NCBI GenBank assembly: GCA_028281025.1
Contig: JANQKR010000017.1
Location: 62,001 to 126,000 of the forward strand
DNA length: 64,000 bases
DNA from: Croceivirga sp.
GTDB taxonomy: Bacteria; Bacteroidota; Bacteroidia; Flavobacteriales; Flavobacteriaceae
Direction of reading: 5' to 3'
In this document: positions 35,597-43,277 of the stretch, one piece after another
Layout: every line of letters starts with the position of its first letter
Position numbering within the stretch: position 1 is the first letter of the stretch
The notes under the pieces: generated by a model
Database searches by the model: none
Told to the model about the DNA's origin: nothing
The model's input: only the letters and a program-made list of their open reading frames with translations
Made by a program: the position numbers and the translations under genes

Positions 35597-35662
35597 ATGA
35601 ACGAAAAAACCTACAAAACACTCAAAAAACCCGATAAACGGTTCATGAATGTTGTGAAATCC
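35597..35662 (-). repeat. Conserved element upstream of LruC gene 2
   Basis: Second copy of the 66-bp element, here only 21 nt upstream of the ATG. In the gene orientation: GGATTTCACAACATT, then CCGTTTATCGG plus a T run, TTTGTAGG, and TTTTTTCGTTCAT at the end. Confidence 0.8.
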
Positions 35663-35686
35663 AAAAAAGGAGGGGTGAAATTTACG

Positions 35687-36346
35687 TCAGCGGAATGCCT
35701 TTCTCTTGGAAACCACAAAACCAATGGTGAACAGGCCATACATGATACAGATGACCACCCATAGCATTTGGCGCAAGTGATATTCCAGATAAAAGTCAAC
35801 GTAGCGGTAACCACTCAAAATGTAAAAAGGAAAAAAGACACTGAAAATCAATACCCCCCAATTTATCCATACCATCAGATTATACCTGTTGATTCCTCCA
35901 TTGACTTGCCTTATTTCATTAAAATGTAGCAGGACGGCCGCGCTGACCGCCATACAACCCACACAATCTGCATAATACAGACTGGAATGAAACGGATTTT
36001 GATAAAAAAGCGATACGGTATAGGAAAGAAAGGTAAGTATCGCAGTAATCCGTATTAGCTTTCGATAAAGTTGGTTTTTGACCACTTTATGATACAACCA
36101 AAAGAGATATCCGAAAAACACCAATTGGTAAACGTTATAGATAATGACGTTATGCCAGTTGTACTCTTCTTCTTCAAAAAAACTGAACTCCTCAAAATTT
36201 ATAATAAAGTAACCCAGAATCTCATTGAAAAGGGTGTAGGCAATCAGTAGTGGAAAAAACCGAAGTGGCGTATCAACAAACTTTTTAAAGTTTGCCAATG
36301 AAAAGACCAGGGTAATCAAATAAACAAAAAGAAAGAGGTCCAACAA
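35687..36346 (-). CDS. Hypothetical multi-pass membrane protein (paralogue A)
   Basis: A 219-residue protein with about six or seven membrane helices and almost no soluble domain. FFPLLIAYTLFNEILGYFI, YNVYQLVFFGYLFWLYHKV, YADCVGCMAVSAAVLLHFN and a last helix ending FVVSKRKAFR match the upstream neighbour position by position, so the two are tandem duplicates. Family and function are not recognised; the length and topology resemble small seven-helix sensor-type membrane regions but there is no output domain. It lies 11 nt downstream of paralogue B. Confidence 0.7.
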   Translation of the reverse strand: MLDLFLFVYLITLVFSLANFKKFVDTPLRFFPLLIAYTLFNEILGYFIINFEEFSFFEEEEYNWHNVIIYNVYQLVFFGYLFWLYHKVVKNQLYRKLIRITAILTFLSYTVSLFYQNPFHSSLYYADCVGCMAVSAAVLLHFNEIRQVNGGINRYNLMVWINWGVLIFSVFFPFYILSGYRYVDFYLEYHLRQMLWVVICIMYGLFTIGFVVSKRKAFR

Positions 36347-36357
36347 AAGTTTTGGTT

Positions 36358-37041
36358 TTATCTAAATGCCCTTCGCCTGCTTATAACAAACCCCAAGCAA
36401 AATGAGGCGTACATGATTACTATAAGTATGCGTACCACTGTTCTTAGATCATATTCAATCCAAGCGGAATGTTTTAAAAAACCAATTAGGAAAAGGATGG
36501 GGAGAAAGAAATGGAATACGGCCAGACCGGATGATACCCAAAACATCAAATTAAATCTTTCAGAAGTCCAAAGCCGATCATTTTTTCTGGAATTAAAATA
36601 CAGACCAATGATTATCACCAAAATCCAAGAACAGAGGCATGTCGCATAAAAAAGATTGGTCGTCAACGGGTTTAAAAAAAAGCCATTTATCAATAATCCA
36701 ATTAGCGCAATCACTGAAAGGCCTGTGACAATTTTTTTCTGTTTGTCAAATTGAATCAATTTCCAATAGACATGGTAGAAGTAACCAAAGAATACAACGG
36801 TGTATATATTATAAATGAGGTCATTGGCCGAGGTGTATGTGCTAAAGAAGGCAAAACCTTCATTGTACCGGATATAATAACCCAAGAGTTCATTGAAAAA
36901 AGTGTAAGCAATTATTATTGGAAAGTATTTGAGTGCAGTATCAAAATACTTTTTATAAAACCTAATGGCCAATAGCAATGCAATTAGGTAAACAATCGTA
37001 AAATAATGGCTTTTGAAAAGTTCAATGAACTCTTGCATCAT
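36358..37041 (-). CDS. Hypothetical multi-pass membrane protein (paralogue B)
   Basis: A 227-residue membrane protein with about seven helices. Shared with paralogue A are KYFPIIIAYTFFNELLGYY, YNIYTVVFFGYFYHVYWKL, FYATCLCSWILVIIIGLYFN, RFNLMFWVSSGLAVF and the C-terminal FVISRRRAFR. The first residue could be either of the two initial Met codons. It lies 9 nt after a lipoprotein gene, so the lipoprotein, B and A likely form one transcript. No known family was recognised. Confidence 0.7.
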   Translation of the reverse strand: MMQEFIELFKSHYFTIVYLIALLLAIRFYKKYFDTALKYFPIIIAYTFFNELLGYYIRYNEGFAFFSTYTSANDLIYNIYTVVFFGYFYHVYWKLIQFDKQKKIVTGLSVIALIGLLINGFFLNPLTTNLFYATCLCSWILVIIIGLYFNSRKNDRLWTSERFNLMFWVSSGLAVFHFFLPILFLIGFLKHSAWIEYDLRTVVRILIVIMYASFCLGFVISRRRAFR

Positions 37042-37050
37042 AATAAGCTC

Positions 37051-37710
37051 TTAGAAATCCCCAGTGGGTGGAGGTCCACCATTTCCATAGTTCATGATCA
37101 AGCTCTCCGTGTTGTCCTGCATGAAATTAATGTCAAAAGTCGGCATAAAGGAAGCTTTGGATTTGGGTTCCCCTTCCTGGCCTCCGTTTTCTGCTTTTGG
37201 CCAATAATTTCGAATCAATTTTGCCTGACCATCCGCACCAATGTAAAAACCGCCGTAGTCATTGGCCACTTTAGCGGTAGGCAGGATGAAAACTGTATTT
37301 TTATTGGGGTCCCTGCCTTCTTTTCCATAGTTCCCAAAATAAATTCGTAGGCTGTCGGCATCCACTTCGGCCTTTCCCGCTTTCCGTTCTACATATTTAA
37401 TATACCTTTTTAGGGTTTCCAATTTAAAGGCTACAAATTGGGTAGGCATGAATTTTTCCTCGGAATCCCTATCTCCCATTTCAAATTCAACAATATTGGC
37501 GACTCTTCGGTTTTGGTAGTTTTCGCATAGTACCTTGGCCTCTTTCAATGAGATGATTTCCTTGGGGGCTATAACTTCTTCCATGGGCTCATCGGCCATT
37601 TCGGGTGCCGCCTCTTTTTTTTGTTGGGGGTTGCAGGAGATCAATGCCATAAGACATAAGCTAAGAATTCCTGTGCTTGTTCGTACTAAGCTAAAATTCT
37701 TGGTTTTCAT
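37051..37710 (-). CDS. Hypothetical lipoprotein
   Basis: A 219-residue lipoprotein: the signal ends at the lipobox ALISC (about residue 26), then an acidic Pro/Glu/Met-rich linker. The globular part has ISLKEAKVLCENYQNRRV, FVAFKLETLKRYIKYVERK and DADSLRIYFGNYGKEG, a helix-strand pattern also seen in Bacteroidota hypothetical proteins; the C-terminus MNYGNGGPPPTGDF is flexible. No function can be assigned. It heads a three-gene set with the two paralogous membrane proteins. Confidence 0.7.
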   Translation of the reverse strand: MKTKNFSLVRTSTGILSLCLMALISCNPQQKKEAAPEMADEPMEEVIAPKEIISLKEAKVLCENYQNRRVANIVEFEMGDRDSEEKFMPTQFVAFKLETLKRYIKYVERKAGKAEVDADSLRIYFGNYGKEGRDPNKNTVFILPTAKVANDYGGFYIGADGQAKLIRNYWPKAENGGQEGEPKSKASFMPTFDINFMQDNTESLIMNYGNGGPPPTGDF

Positions 37711-37784
37711 AGGTTTTGTGTTTTAAGGGTTAAAATACTGGGGGAACATGTGTTAAAGATAGCTTATTTACCCTAATATTCTAT

Positions 37785-37820
37785 GCAAAAGACCCAATGG
37801 CACGCCATTGGGTCTTTTGG
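37785..37820 (-). terminator. Terminator of rho
   Basis: Perfect 15-bp stem CAAAAGACCCAATGG/CCATTGGGTCTTTTG with loop CACG, 22 nt beyond the rho stop codon. The stem itself supplies the short T stretch. Confidence 0.75.
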
Positions 37821-37841
37821 TATGGATTTGAAGGAGGGTCC

Positions 37842-39428
37842 TTATTCGTTCATGGTCATTAAAAACTCCTCGTTGTTTCGCGTCTGTTTCATGCGTTGTT
37901 CCATAAATTCCATGGCTTCCACGGGATTCATGTCGGCCAAATACTTTCTCATGATCCACATACGTTGGATAGTCTGCTCATCAAGTAGCAAATCATCCCG
38001 TCTGGTAGAGGAAGAGATCAAATCGATGGCTGGGAAAATCCTTCGGTTACTGATTCTTCGATCTAGTTGCAGTTCCATATTACCTGTTCCCTTGAATTCC
38101 TCAAAAATGACTTCATCCATTTTGGAACCTGTCTCGGTCAGCGCCGTGGCTATGATGGACAATGAACCGCCATTTTCTATGTTCCGTGCGGCACCAAAGA
38201 AACGTTTTGGTTTGTGCAGGGCATTGGCGTCCACACCACCGGAAAGTACTTTTCCGGAAGCGGGCTGTACGGTATTGTATGCCCTCGCCAATCGTGTAAT
38301 GGAATCCAATAGAATAACTACATCGTGCCCACATTCCACCAAACGTTTGGCCTTTTCGATCACAATATTGGCCACACGCACATGCTCACTGGCTTCCTTG
38401 TCAAATGTGGAAGCTACGACTTCACCACGAACGTTGCGTTGCATATCCGTAACCTCTTCCGGGCGTTCGTCAATCAACAGAATAATTTGATACACTTCCG
38501 GATGATTGGCGGCAATTCCATTGGCAATGTCCTTTAGCAATACGGTCTTACCCGTTTTTGGTTGTGCCACGATCATACCCCTTTGCCCTTTTCCTATAGG
38601 GGAAAACAAATCCACAATTCTTGTGGAAAGGGTAGTTTGCCCATGGGCGACATTGAATTTTTCCCTGGGAAATAGGGGGGTCAGGTGTTCAAATGCCACT
38701 CGGTCGCGCACCACTTGGGGATCAAGACCATTTATTTTGTTCACCTTGATCAGTGGGAAGTATTTTTCGCCTTCCTTTGGAGGTCTTATGTTACCTAAAA
38801 CGGTATCACCGGTTTTTAGGCCAAAAAGACGTATTTGACTTTGGGATACGTAAATATCATCCGGGGATGACAGGTAGTTGTAATCGGAAGATCGTAAAAA
38901 ACCATATCCGTCCTGCATAATGTCCAGTACGCCCTCACTTTCTATAATACTATCAAACTCAAACTCCGGTTCCTTGTACCTGTTCTTTAAATCCTTATCA
39001 AAATTGCTGTTTCGTCTATCTTGTGGATTGTTTCTTTGACTTTGATGATTTCTTCTGTTCTGGTGTTTGTGCTGGCCATTTTGTTTGTGTTGATCGACCT
39101 GCGCGGAATTTTGTTCCTTTTTTCCGTCTTCGTTCTGCACCTCTTTTTTTGAAACCTCTTTTTTAGGGTCCTCTTTTCTTGTCGCTTCTTCCTTTGGGGT
39201 ATTGGAGGCCTCGGTCCTTTTTGGGGTCCTGGTCCTTTTTTGCTTCTGTTCCTTCGGCTTGTCTTCGGTGCCAGCAGCCACAACGGAGGGATTGGATGCC
39301 TGTACATCCAGGATTTGGTATACCAAATCCAATTTTTTTAGAGCTTTAAATTTCGGAATGTTCAATTCCTTGGCAATTTCCTGCAACTCGGGCAGTTTTT
39401 TGGCTTTTAAGTCAGTTATCTCAAACAT
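37842..39428 (-). CDS. rho: Transcription termination factor Rho
   Basis: A 528-residue hexameric RNA-dependent ATPase that ends transcription. The N-terminal Rho_N part is [20 protein letters not shown] (residues 2-21). Between it and the cold-shock-type RNA-binding domain lies a polar insertion (about 48-150) rich in Lys, Glu, Gln, Asn and His, a trait of Bacteroidota Rho. The motor domain has Walker [11 protein letters not shown], Walker [17 protein letters not shown] and the secondary-channel [16 protein letters not shown] 39428 is a conventional start. Convergent terminator follows. Confidence 0.96.
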   Translation of the reverse strand: MFEITDLKAKKLPELQEIAKELNIPKFKALKKLDLVYQILDVQASNPSVVAAGTEDKPKEQKQKRTRTPKRTEASNTPKEEATRKEDPKKEVSKKEVQNEDGKKEQNSAQVDQHKQNGQHKHQNRRNHQSQRNNPQDRRNSNFDKDLKNRYKEPEFEFDSIIESEGVLDIMQDGYGFLRSSDYNYLSSPDDIYVSQSQIRLFGLKTGDTVLGNIRPPKEGEKYFPLIKVNKINGLDPQVVRDRVAFEHLTPLFPREKFNVAHGQTTLSTRIVDLFSPIGKGQRGMIVAQPKTGKTVLLKDIANGIAANHPEVYQIILLIDERPEEVTDMQRNVRGEVVASTFDKEASEHVRVANIVIEKAKRLVECGHDVVILLDSITRLARAYNTVQPASGKVLSGGVDANALHKPKRFFGAARNIENGGSLSIIATALTETGSKMDEVIFEEFKGTGNMELQLDRRISNRRIFPAIDLISSSTRRDDLLLDEQTIQRMWIMRKYLADMNPVEAMEFMEQRMKQTRNNEEFLMTMNE

Positions 39429-39590
39429 TAAATAAGCAATAGGTTAAACGTAAAATCTGAATTTTGAAGTAAACGTTACTTGGATTTAACTATGGGGGAC
39501 AGATCTCCCTAGGCAAGTATTCTAATAAATAACGATACAAGTATACAAAAATATTTAAAAGAACAATGGCAAATTGTCAATAAACCAACG

Positions 39591-39598
39591 TAATTTTG
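39591..39598 (+). promoter_or_regulatory. -7 promoter box of the DUF4293 gene
   Basis: TAATTTTG, a full match to TAnnTTTG, 20 nt before ATG 39619. It excludes the earlier in-frame ATG at 39574. Confidence 0.45.
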
Positions 39599-39618
39599 CA
39601 GTCCACTTAACAAAAAGG

Positions 39619-40029
39619 ATGATTCAACGTATTCAGACATTGTTCCTTGCCTTGGTTGCCCTATGTTCTGGAGCACTTCCGTGGACGGTTTCCCTTTGGA
39701 CGTTGGAAGAAGGGATGGTGATCTACACCAAGGACAATTTCCCTATTTTGGCAGCGTTTGTGGTAGTGGCCGTTCTTGCAGTTATTGCCATTTTCCTTTT
39801 TAAGAAAAGACAACATCAATTTGTTCTAAACAGATTGAACTTACTATTGAACCTTTTTTTACTAGGATTTTTCGTTTATCGATCGCTAAACTTATCCGGA
39901 GGGACGCAAGTCTCTGAGAAGGGTATTGGGATGCTGATTCCTGTATTTTCTATCGTTTTTCTGGTTCTGGCCAACAGGGCCATCAAAAAGGATGAAGATC
40001 TTGTAAAATCTGTTGATCGTTTACGTTAG
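39619..40029 (+). CDS. DUF4293 membrane protein
   Basis: A 136-residue inner-membrane protein with four predicted helices. MIQRIQTLFLALVALCSG is the conserved DUF4293 opening; further helices are LAAFVVVAVLAVIAIFLF, LNLLLNLFLLGFFVYR and GIGMLIPVFSIVFLVLANRAI followed by KKDEDLVKSVDRLR. The gene commonly sits divergent from rho in Flavobacteriaceae. Function is not known. ATG 39619 was chosen over 39574 because of the promoter and the family N-terminus. Confidence 0.9.
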   Translation: MIQRIQTLFLALVALCSGALPWTVSLWTLEEGMVIYTKDNFPILAAFVVVAVLAVIAIFLFKKRQHQFVLNRLNLLLNLFLLGFFVYRSLNLSGGTQVSEKGIGMLIPVFSIVFLVLANRAIKKDEDLVKSVDRLR

Positions 40030-40056
40030 ACCTAACATCTTAGTAGTATTAGTGCG

Positions 40057-40088
40057 AAAAAACCCCGACCATTTCGGTCGGGGTTTTT
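40057..40088. terminator. Bidirectional terminator
   Basis: Stem AAAAACCCCGACC/GGTCGGGGTTTTT with a short loop, between convergent genes; works for both. Confidence 0.88.
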
Positions 40089-40111
40089 AATTATAGGGGA
40101 GCAAGCTTGTC

Positions 40112-40957
40112 CTATTCCGTTATATTTTCAATGGTAAAACCGTTTCCAAACCTTACATTGCCCATGGTCTGCACCAAACTAGGTTCAGTCCCATACTCCC
40201 CTTTCGCATTGGGTAAAAAATAGGTCCGTTTTGTGGATATCATTTGGCCATCAATATCCTCATACTCATAATTCGCAATCAATACGGGCTCATTTACCCC
40301 CATAAATGGCAGCGAAAAGTAAAATCTATCGATCAATTTGGTCTCCGGATTTATGAAGAGGATATACACATCATTCTGTTCCTTGCCCGTCAGTGCCGGA
40401 TCATAGGTTACCTTAATCTTGTCATATATGATGTTGTTATGCTCTTCCGGTCCTTCGTAAGATACAAGGGTCCCGCTATCATTTAATTTATAGGGCATAA
40501 CAAACCAAAAATAATTGGCCCTCCTTAAAAAAGCGCCTACCGCATTGGCCTGGGGGTCTTCACTTATTTTCCCATTTTGCATTACCGTGGTTTTTTCACC
40601 GTCAAAATACTGGGTGACTTCCCCTTCGGCTTCTGGCATCACATTGATTTCGTGTTGGGTGTAATGCCCATAGGAAGCTTCATTGCCAAATAGGTAACGT
40701 TCAGTTGATAAATCGGTCTTTTTCAGTATGGGGTCGTGGTAATGGTAGCTAAATTCCACATCGCCTTTTTTCCATAAATCCCCCCATCCCCCGTAAGCAT
40801 GTTCAATGGCGGTCAACATACCCTGCGGGTCCGAGGCATCATAAGCAAGTAATTTTTCCAATGCTTGGTTGGAGGTTTCTGCTGTTTTCTTCGTCTGTTG
40901 TACACACGACATAAAGAGTAAGGACAGTAATAAAGCTGCCGATCGTAATGGATACAT
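40112..40957 (-). CDS. DUF6503-like lipoprotein
   Basis: A 281-residue lipoprotein with the lipobox LFMSC after a short signal (MYPLRSAALLLSLLFMSC). The mature part contains AIEHAYGGWGDLWKKGDVEFSY-like text, YFDGEKTTVMQNG, FVMPYKLNDSGT, NPETKLIDRFYFSL and MISTKRTYFLPN, the pattern of LolA-like periplasmic half-barrels of the DUF6503 type. It may bind lipids or lipoproteins by analogy with LolA; this is inference. Monocistronic. Confidence 0.75.
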   Translation of the reverse strand: MYPLRSAALLLSLLFMSCVQQTKKTAETSNQALEKLLAYDASDPQGMLTAIEHAYGGWGDLWKKGDVEFSYHYHDPILKKTDLSTERYLFGNEASYGHYTQHEINVMPEAEGEVTQYFDGEKTTVMQNGKISEDPQANAVGAFLRRANYFWFVMPYKLNDSGTLVSYEGPEEHNNIIYDKIKVTYDPALTGKEQNDVYILFINPETKLIDRFYFSLPFMGVNEPVLIANYEYEDIDGQMISTKRTYFLPNAKGEYGTEPSLVQTMGNVRFGNGFTIENITE

Positions 40958-41028
40958 TTTTATCTGGGTTTACGTTAATGATTTCCCTATTAGACGGAAT
41001 TAAAGGAAACACTTACAAATAGTCCCGG

Positions 41029-41958
41029 TCAGAGTTTAAAAAGACTGCCCGCCTTTGCAATGTTGAAACCTTTTTCGCGAACAAGGCCATGTTCCTTGCT
41101 GTTTTCATTGAGCAAAGGATTGGTATGGTTGAAATGTATGAAATGAATCTTTGCTTTTTCCTTTTTTGGTAAGTCGTGAAAAAGTGCCATACTCTCTATG
41201 GCAAACGGATGGGGGATTTCCGAAATGTCCCGGTTGGCGACTTCATTCCCGTCAAAAAAAGTGGCGTCCAAGAAGGCATAATCCACTTTTTTAATCTCGG
41301 TAACGATAGCAGTTTCCCATCTGTCCCATTTATCGATATCCGGGATAAAAAGAACGGTTTTATTCGGACCGGTTATTTTGTAGCCTACGGTCTCTGAGAA
41401 TTCGTCCCGATGGGGAACCGTGAAGGGAAGTACCGAAAGGTTTGATGTGATTTGAACCTTGGTTTTGTTCGCTATAGGCTCAAGGGTTATGTTCCGCAGA
41501 GCCACCAGTTGACTCCAAGGTGCATTGTCTTCCAAAAAGGCCTTCATTTTGGGCATGGCATACACGGGTATGGACCGACCTCCCAAAGCTTCCCGTCCCA
41601 AATACATTAAACCCGTATAATGCCCAATATGGGCGTGCGTCAAAAATATGCCGTTTGGGGTTTCTGCAGGGGTTCCGGCCAGGCGCTTTAGTATTTTCAA
41701 TTGCCTTGGCATGTCCGGGGTAGCTTCAAAAAGAAAGGTTTTTTGATTCCCATGGTCAACAATACCCAATGCGACGACCATCCGTGAGGGATCGGGTTTT
41801 TCAAAAAGAAGGGCACAACATTCCTTTTCACAACCAATATGGGGACTTCCCGCATCTTGAACGGTCCCCAAAACCGCCAAGGAGACTTTTGAATCTTGGG
41901 CATGGCAAGTTCCCATAAGAAATGTCAAAAGGATAAAAGTAAGTGTTGTTGCCTTCAT
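41029..41958 (-). CDS. Exported PqqB-like metallo-beta-lactamase-fold hydrolase
   Basis: A 309-residue MBL-fold protein with a signal peptide (MKATTLTFILLTFLMGTCHA). It follows PqqB: LAVLGTVQDAGSPHIGCEKECC, the metal motif THAHIGHYTGLMYLG, VPHRDEFSETVGYKI, LFIPDIDKWDRWE, DYAFLDATFF and HFNHTNPLL. Like PqqB it has the altered HxHxxH line (HAHIGH). No other pqq gene is near and it is exported, so it probably hydrolyses something other than the PQQ precursor. It overlaps the following phosphoesterase gene by 4 nt, which lies upstream in transcription order. Confidence 0.85.
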   Translation of the reverse strand: MKATTLTFILLTFLMGTCHAQDSKVSLAVLGTVQDAGSPHIGCEKECCALLFEKPDPSRMVVALGIVDHGNQKTFLFEATPDMPRQLKILKRLAGTPAETPNGIFLTHAHIGHYTGLMYLGREALGGRSIPVYAMPKMKAFLEDNAPWSQLVALRNITLEPIANKTKVQITSNLSVLPFTVPHRDEFSETVGYKITGPNKTVLFIPDIDKWDRWETAIVTEIKKVDYAFLDATFFDGNEVANRDISEIPHPFAIESMALFHDLPKKEKAKIHFIHFNHTNPLLNENSKEHGLVREKGFNIAKAGSLFKL

Positions 41959-42449
41959 CTTTTTCCCAATTCAATTACTTCAAGACCTTCAATTTTTTCC
42001 CTATCAATGGTAAACCGTAACATGGTCCGGACTTGATGAAATCCATGTTTGCCACATGCCCCTGGATTCATATGCAAAACCCCTAATTTCTTATCGTTCA
42101 TCACCTTTAAAATATGACTGTGTCCACAGATAAATAACCTGGGAGGTTTTTTTTTGATTTCTTCCCTGACCCTACTATTGTATTTTCCGGGATATCCCCC
42201 AATATGGGTCATCCAAACATCCACCCCTTCACACATAAATCGGTTGTGTTCCGGGAATTCCCGTTGGATTGTATGGTTGTCTATATTACCATGCACACCT
42301 CTTAACGGTTTTAGGTTGGACAATGCATCAGTGACCTTTAGGTCGCCAATATCCCCAGCATGCCAAATTTCGTCGGCCTGTTGCGCATACTTGAGGATTG
42401 TTTTGTCCATATGGCCGTGGGTGTCCGAAAGCAAAAGAATTTTAGTCAT
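41955..42449 (-). CDS. YfcE/MJ0936-like metallophosphoesterase
   Basis: A 164-residue phosphodiesterase of the small calcineurin-like group. All metal motifs are present: LLSDTHGHMD, WHAGDIGD, RGVHGNIDNH, ICGHSHI and LHMNPGACGKHG. Such enzymes hydrolyse phosphodiesters in vitro; the substrate is unknown. It is the first gene of a two-gene unit with the PqqB-like hydrolase (ATGA overlap) and is divergent from truA. Confidence 0.92.
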   Translation of the reverse strand: MTKILLLSDTHGHMDKTILKYAQQADEIWHAGDIGDLKVTDALSNLKPLRGVHGNIDNHTIQREFPEHNRFMCEGVDVWMTHIGGYPGKYNSRVREEIKKKPPRLFICGHSHILKVMNDKKLGVLHMNPGACGKHGFHQVRTMLRFTIDREKIEGLEVIELGKR

Positions 42450-42533
42450 ACGCTAAAAATATGCTAAAAAAAGATTGTTGTCCGATATGGCCTTGGGTTT
42501 AAAGTATCTTTAATCCCCGAAAAAAAGCAGCTT

Positions 42534-43277
42534 TTGCGGTATTTCGTAGCATTTTCATACAATGGCATGGCTTATCATGGCTGGCAGAACCAGCCCAATG
42601 CCATAACGGTACAAGAAGTCTTGGAAAAAGCCCTGTCCACGCTTTTGAGGGAGCAAATACATGTGGTAGGTGCGGGTAGGACGGATGCCGGTGTGCATGC
42701 AAAACGGATGTATGCCCATTTTGATAGTAACCAGCACCTGGATTTTGGGAATTTGGTGTTTCGAATGAATTCGTTTTTGCCGGATGATATTGCGATTCAA
42801 GGTTTTAAAACCGCTAAACCCGATGCCCACGCCCGTTTTGATGCCCTGGAGCGCACTTATGAATACTGGATCGTTCAGCATAAAAATCCGTTTTATAGCA
42901 CCAGTGCCCACTGTATTGTAAAACCTTTGGATATCGATGCCATGAACGAGGCTGCTTCAATTTTAAAGGAATATCGTGATTTTGAGTGTTTCTCAAAATC
43001 AAATACGGATGTAAAGACTTTTATTTGCGATATTAAAAGTGCTTTTTGGACTGAAGGACCGGAAAAACTGGTCTTTACCATTACGGCGGATCGCTTTTTA
43101 AGGAATATGGTAAGGGCCATAGTGGGAACGGCACTGGAGGTTGGTCTTGGGAGGATAGCACCTAGTGCAATCAAGACCATTATAGAAAGCAAGGATAGGT
43201 CAAAAGCGGGTGCATCGGTGCCGGCAAAAGGATTATATTTGACCAGAGTCATATATCCAGAAACCATTTTTGAATGA
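42534..43277 (+). CDS. truA: tRNA pseudouridine synthase A
   Basis: A 247-residue enzyme that makes pseudouridine at positions 38-40 of the tRNA anticodon arm. It begins at TTG 42534 (read as Met): MRYFVAFSYNGMAYHGWQNQPNAITVQ is the family N-terminus and the first ATG comes too late. The catalytic Asp is in GAGRTDAGVHA; the closing LRNMVRAIVGTALEVG and PAKGLYLTRV are conserved. Its stop overlaps the start of the ABC transporter gene by 4 nt (ATGA). Confidence 0.95.
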   Translation: MRYFVAFSYNGMAYHGWQNQPNAITVQEVLEKALSTLLREQIHVVGAGRTDAGVHAKRMYAHFDSNQHLDFGNLVFRMNSFLPDDIAIQGFKTAKPDAHARFDALERTYEYWIVQHKNPFYSTSAHCIVKPLDIDAMNEAASILKEYRDFECFSKSNTDVKTFICDIKSAFWTEGPEKLVFTITADRFLRNMVRAIVGTALEVGLGRIAPSAIKTIIESKDRSKAGASVPAKGLYLTRVIYPETIFE

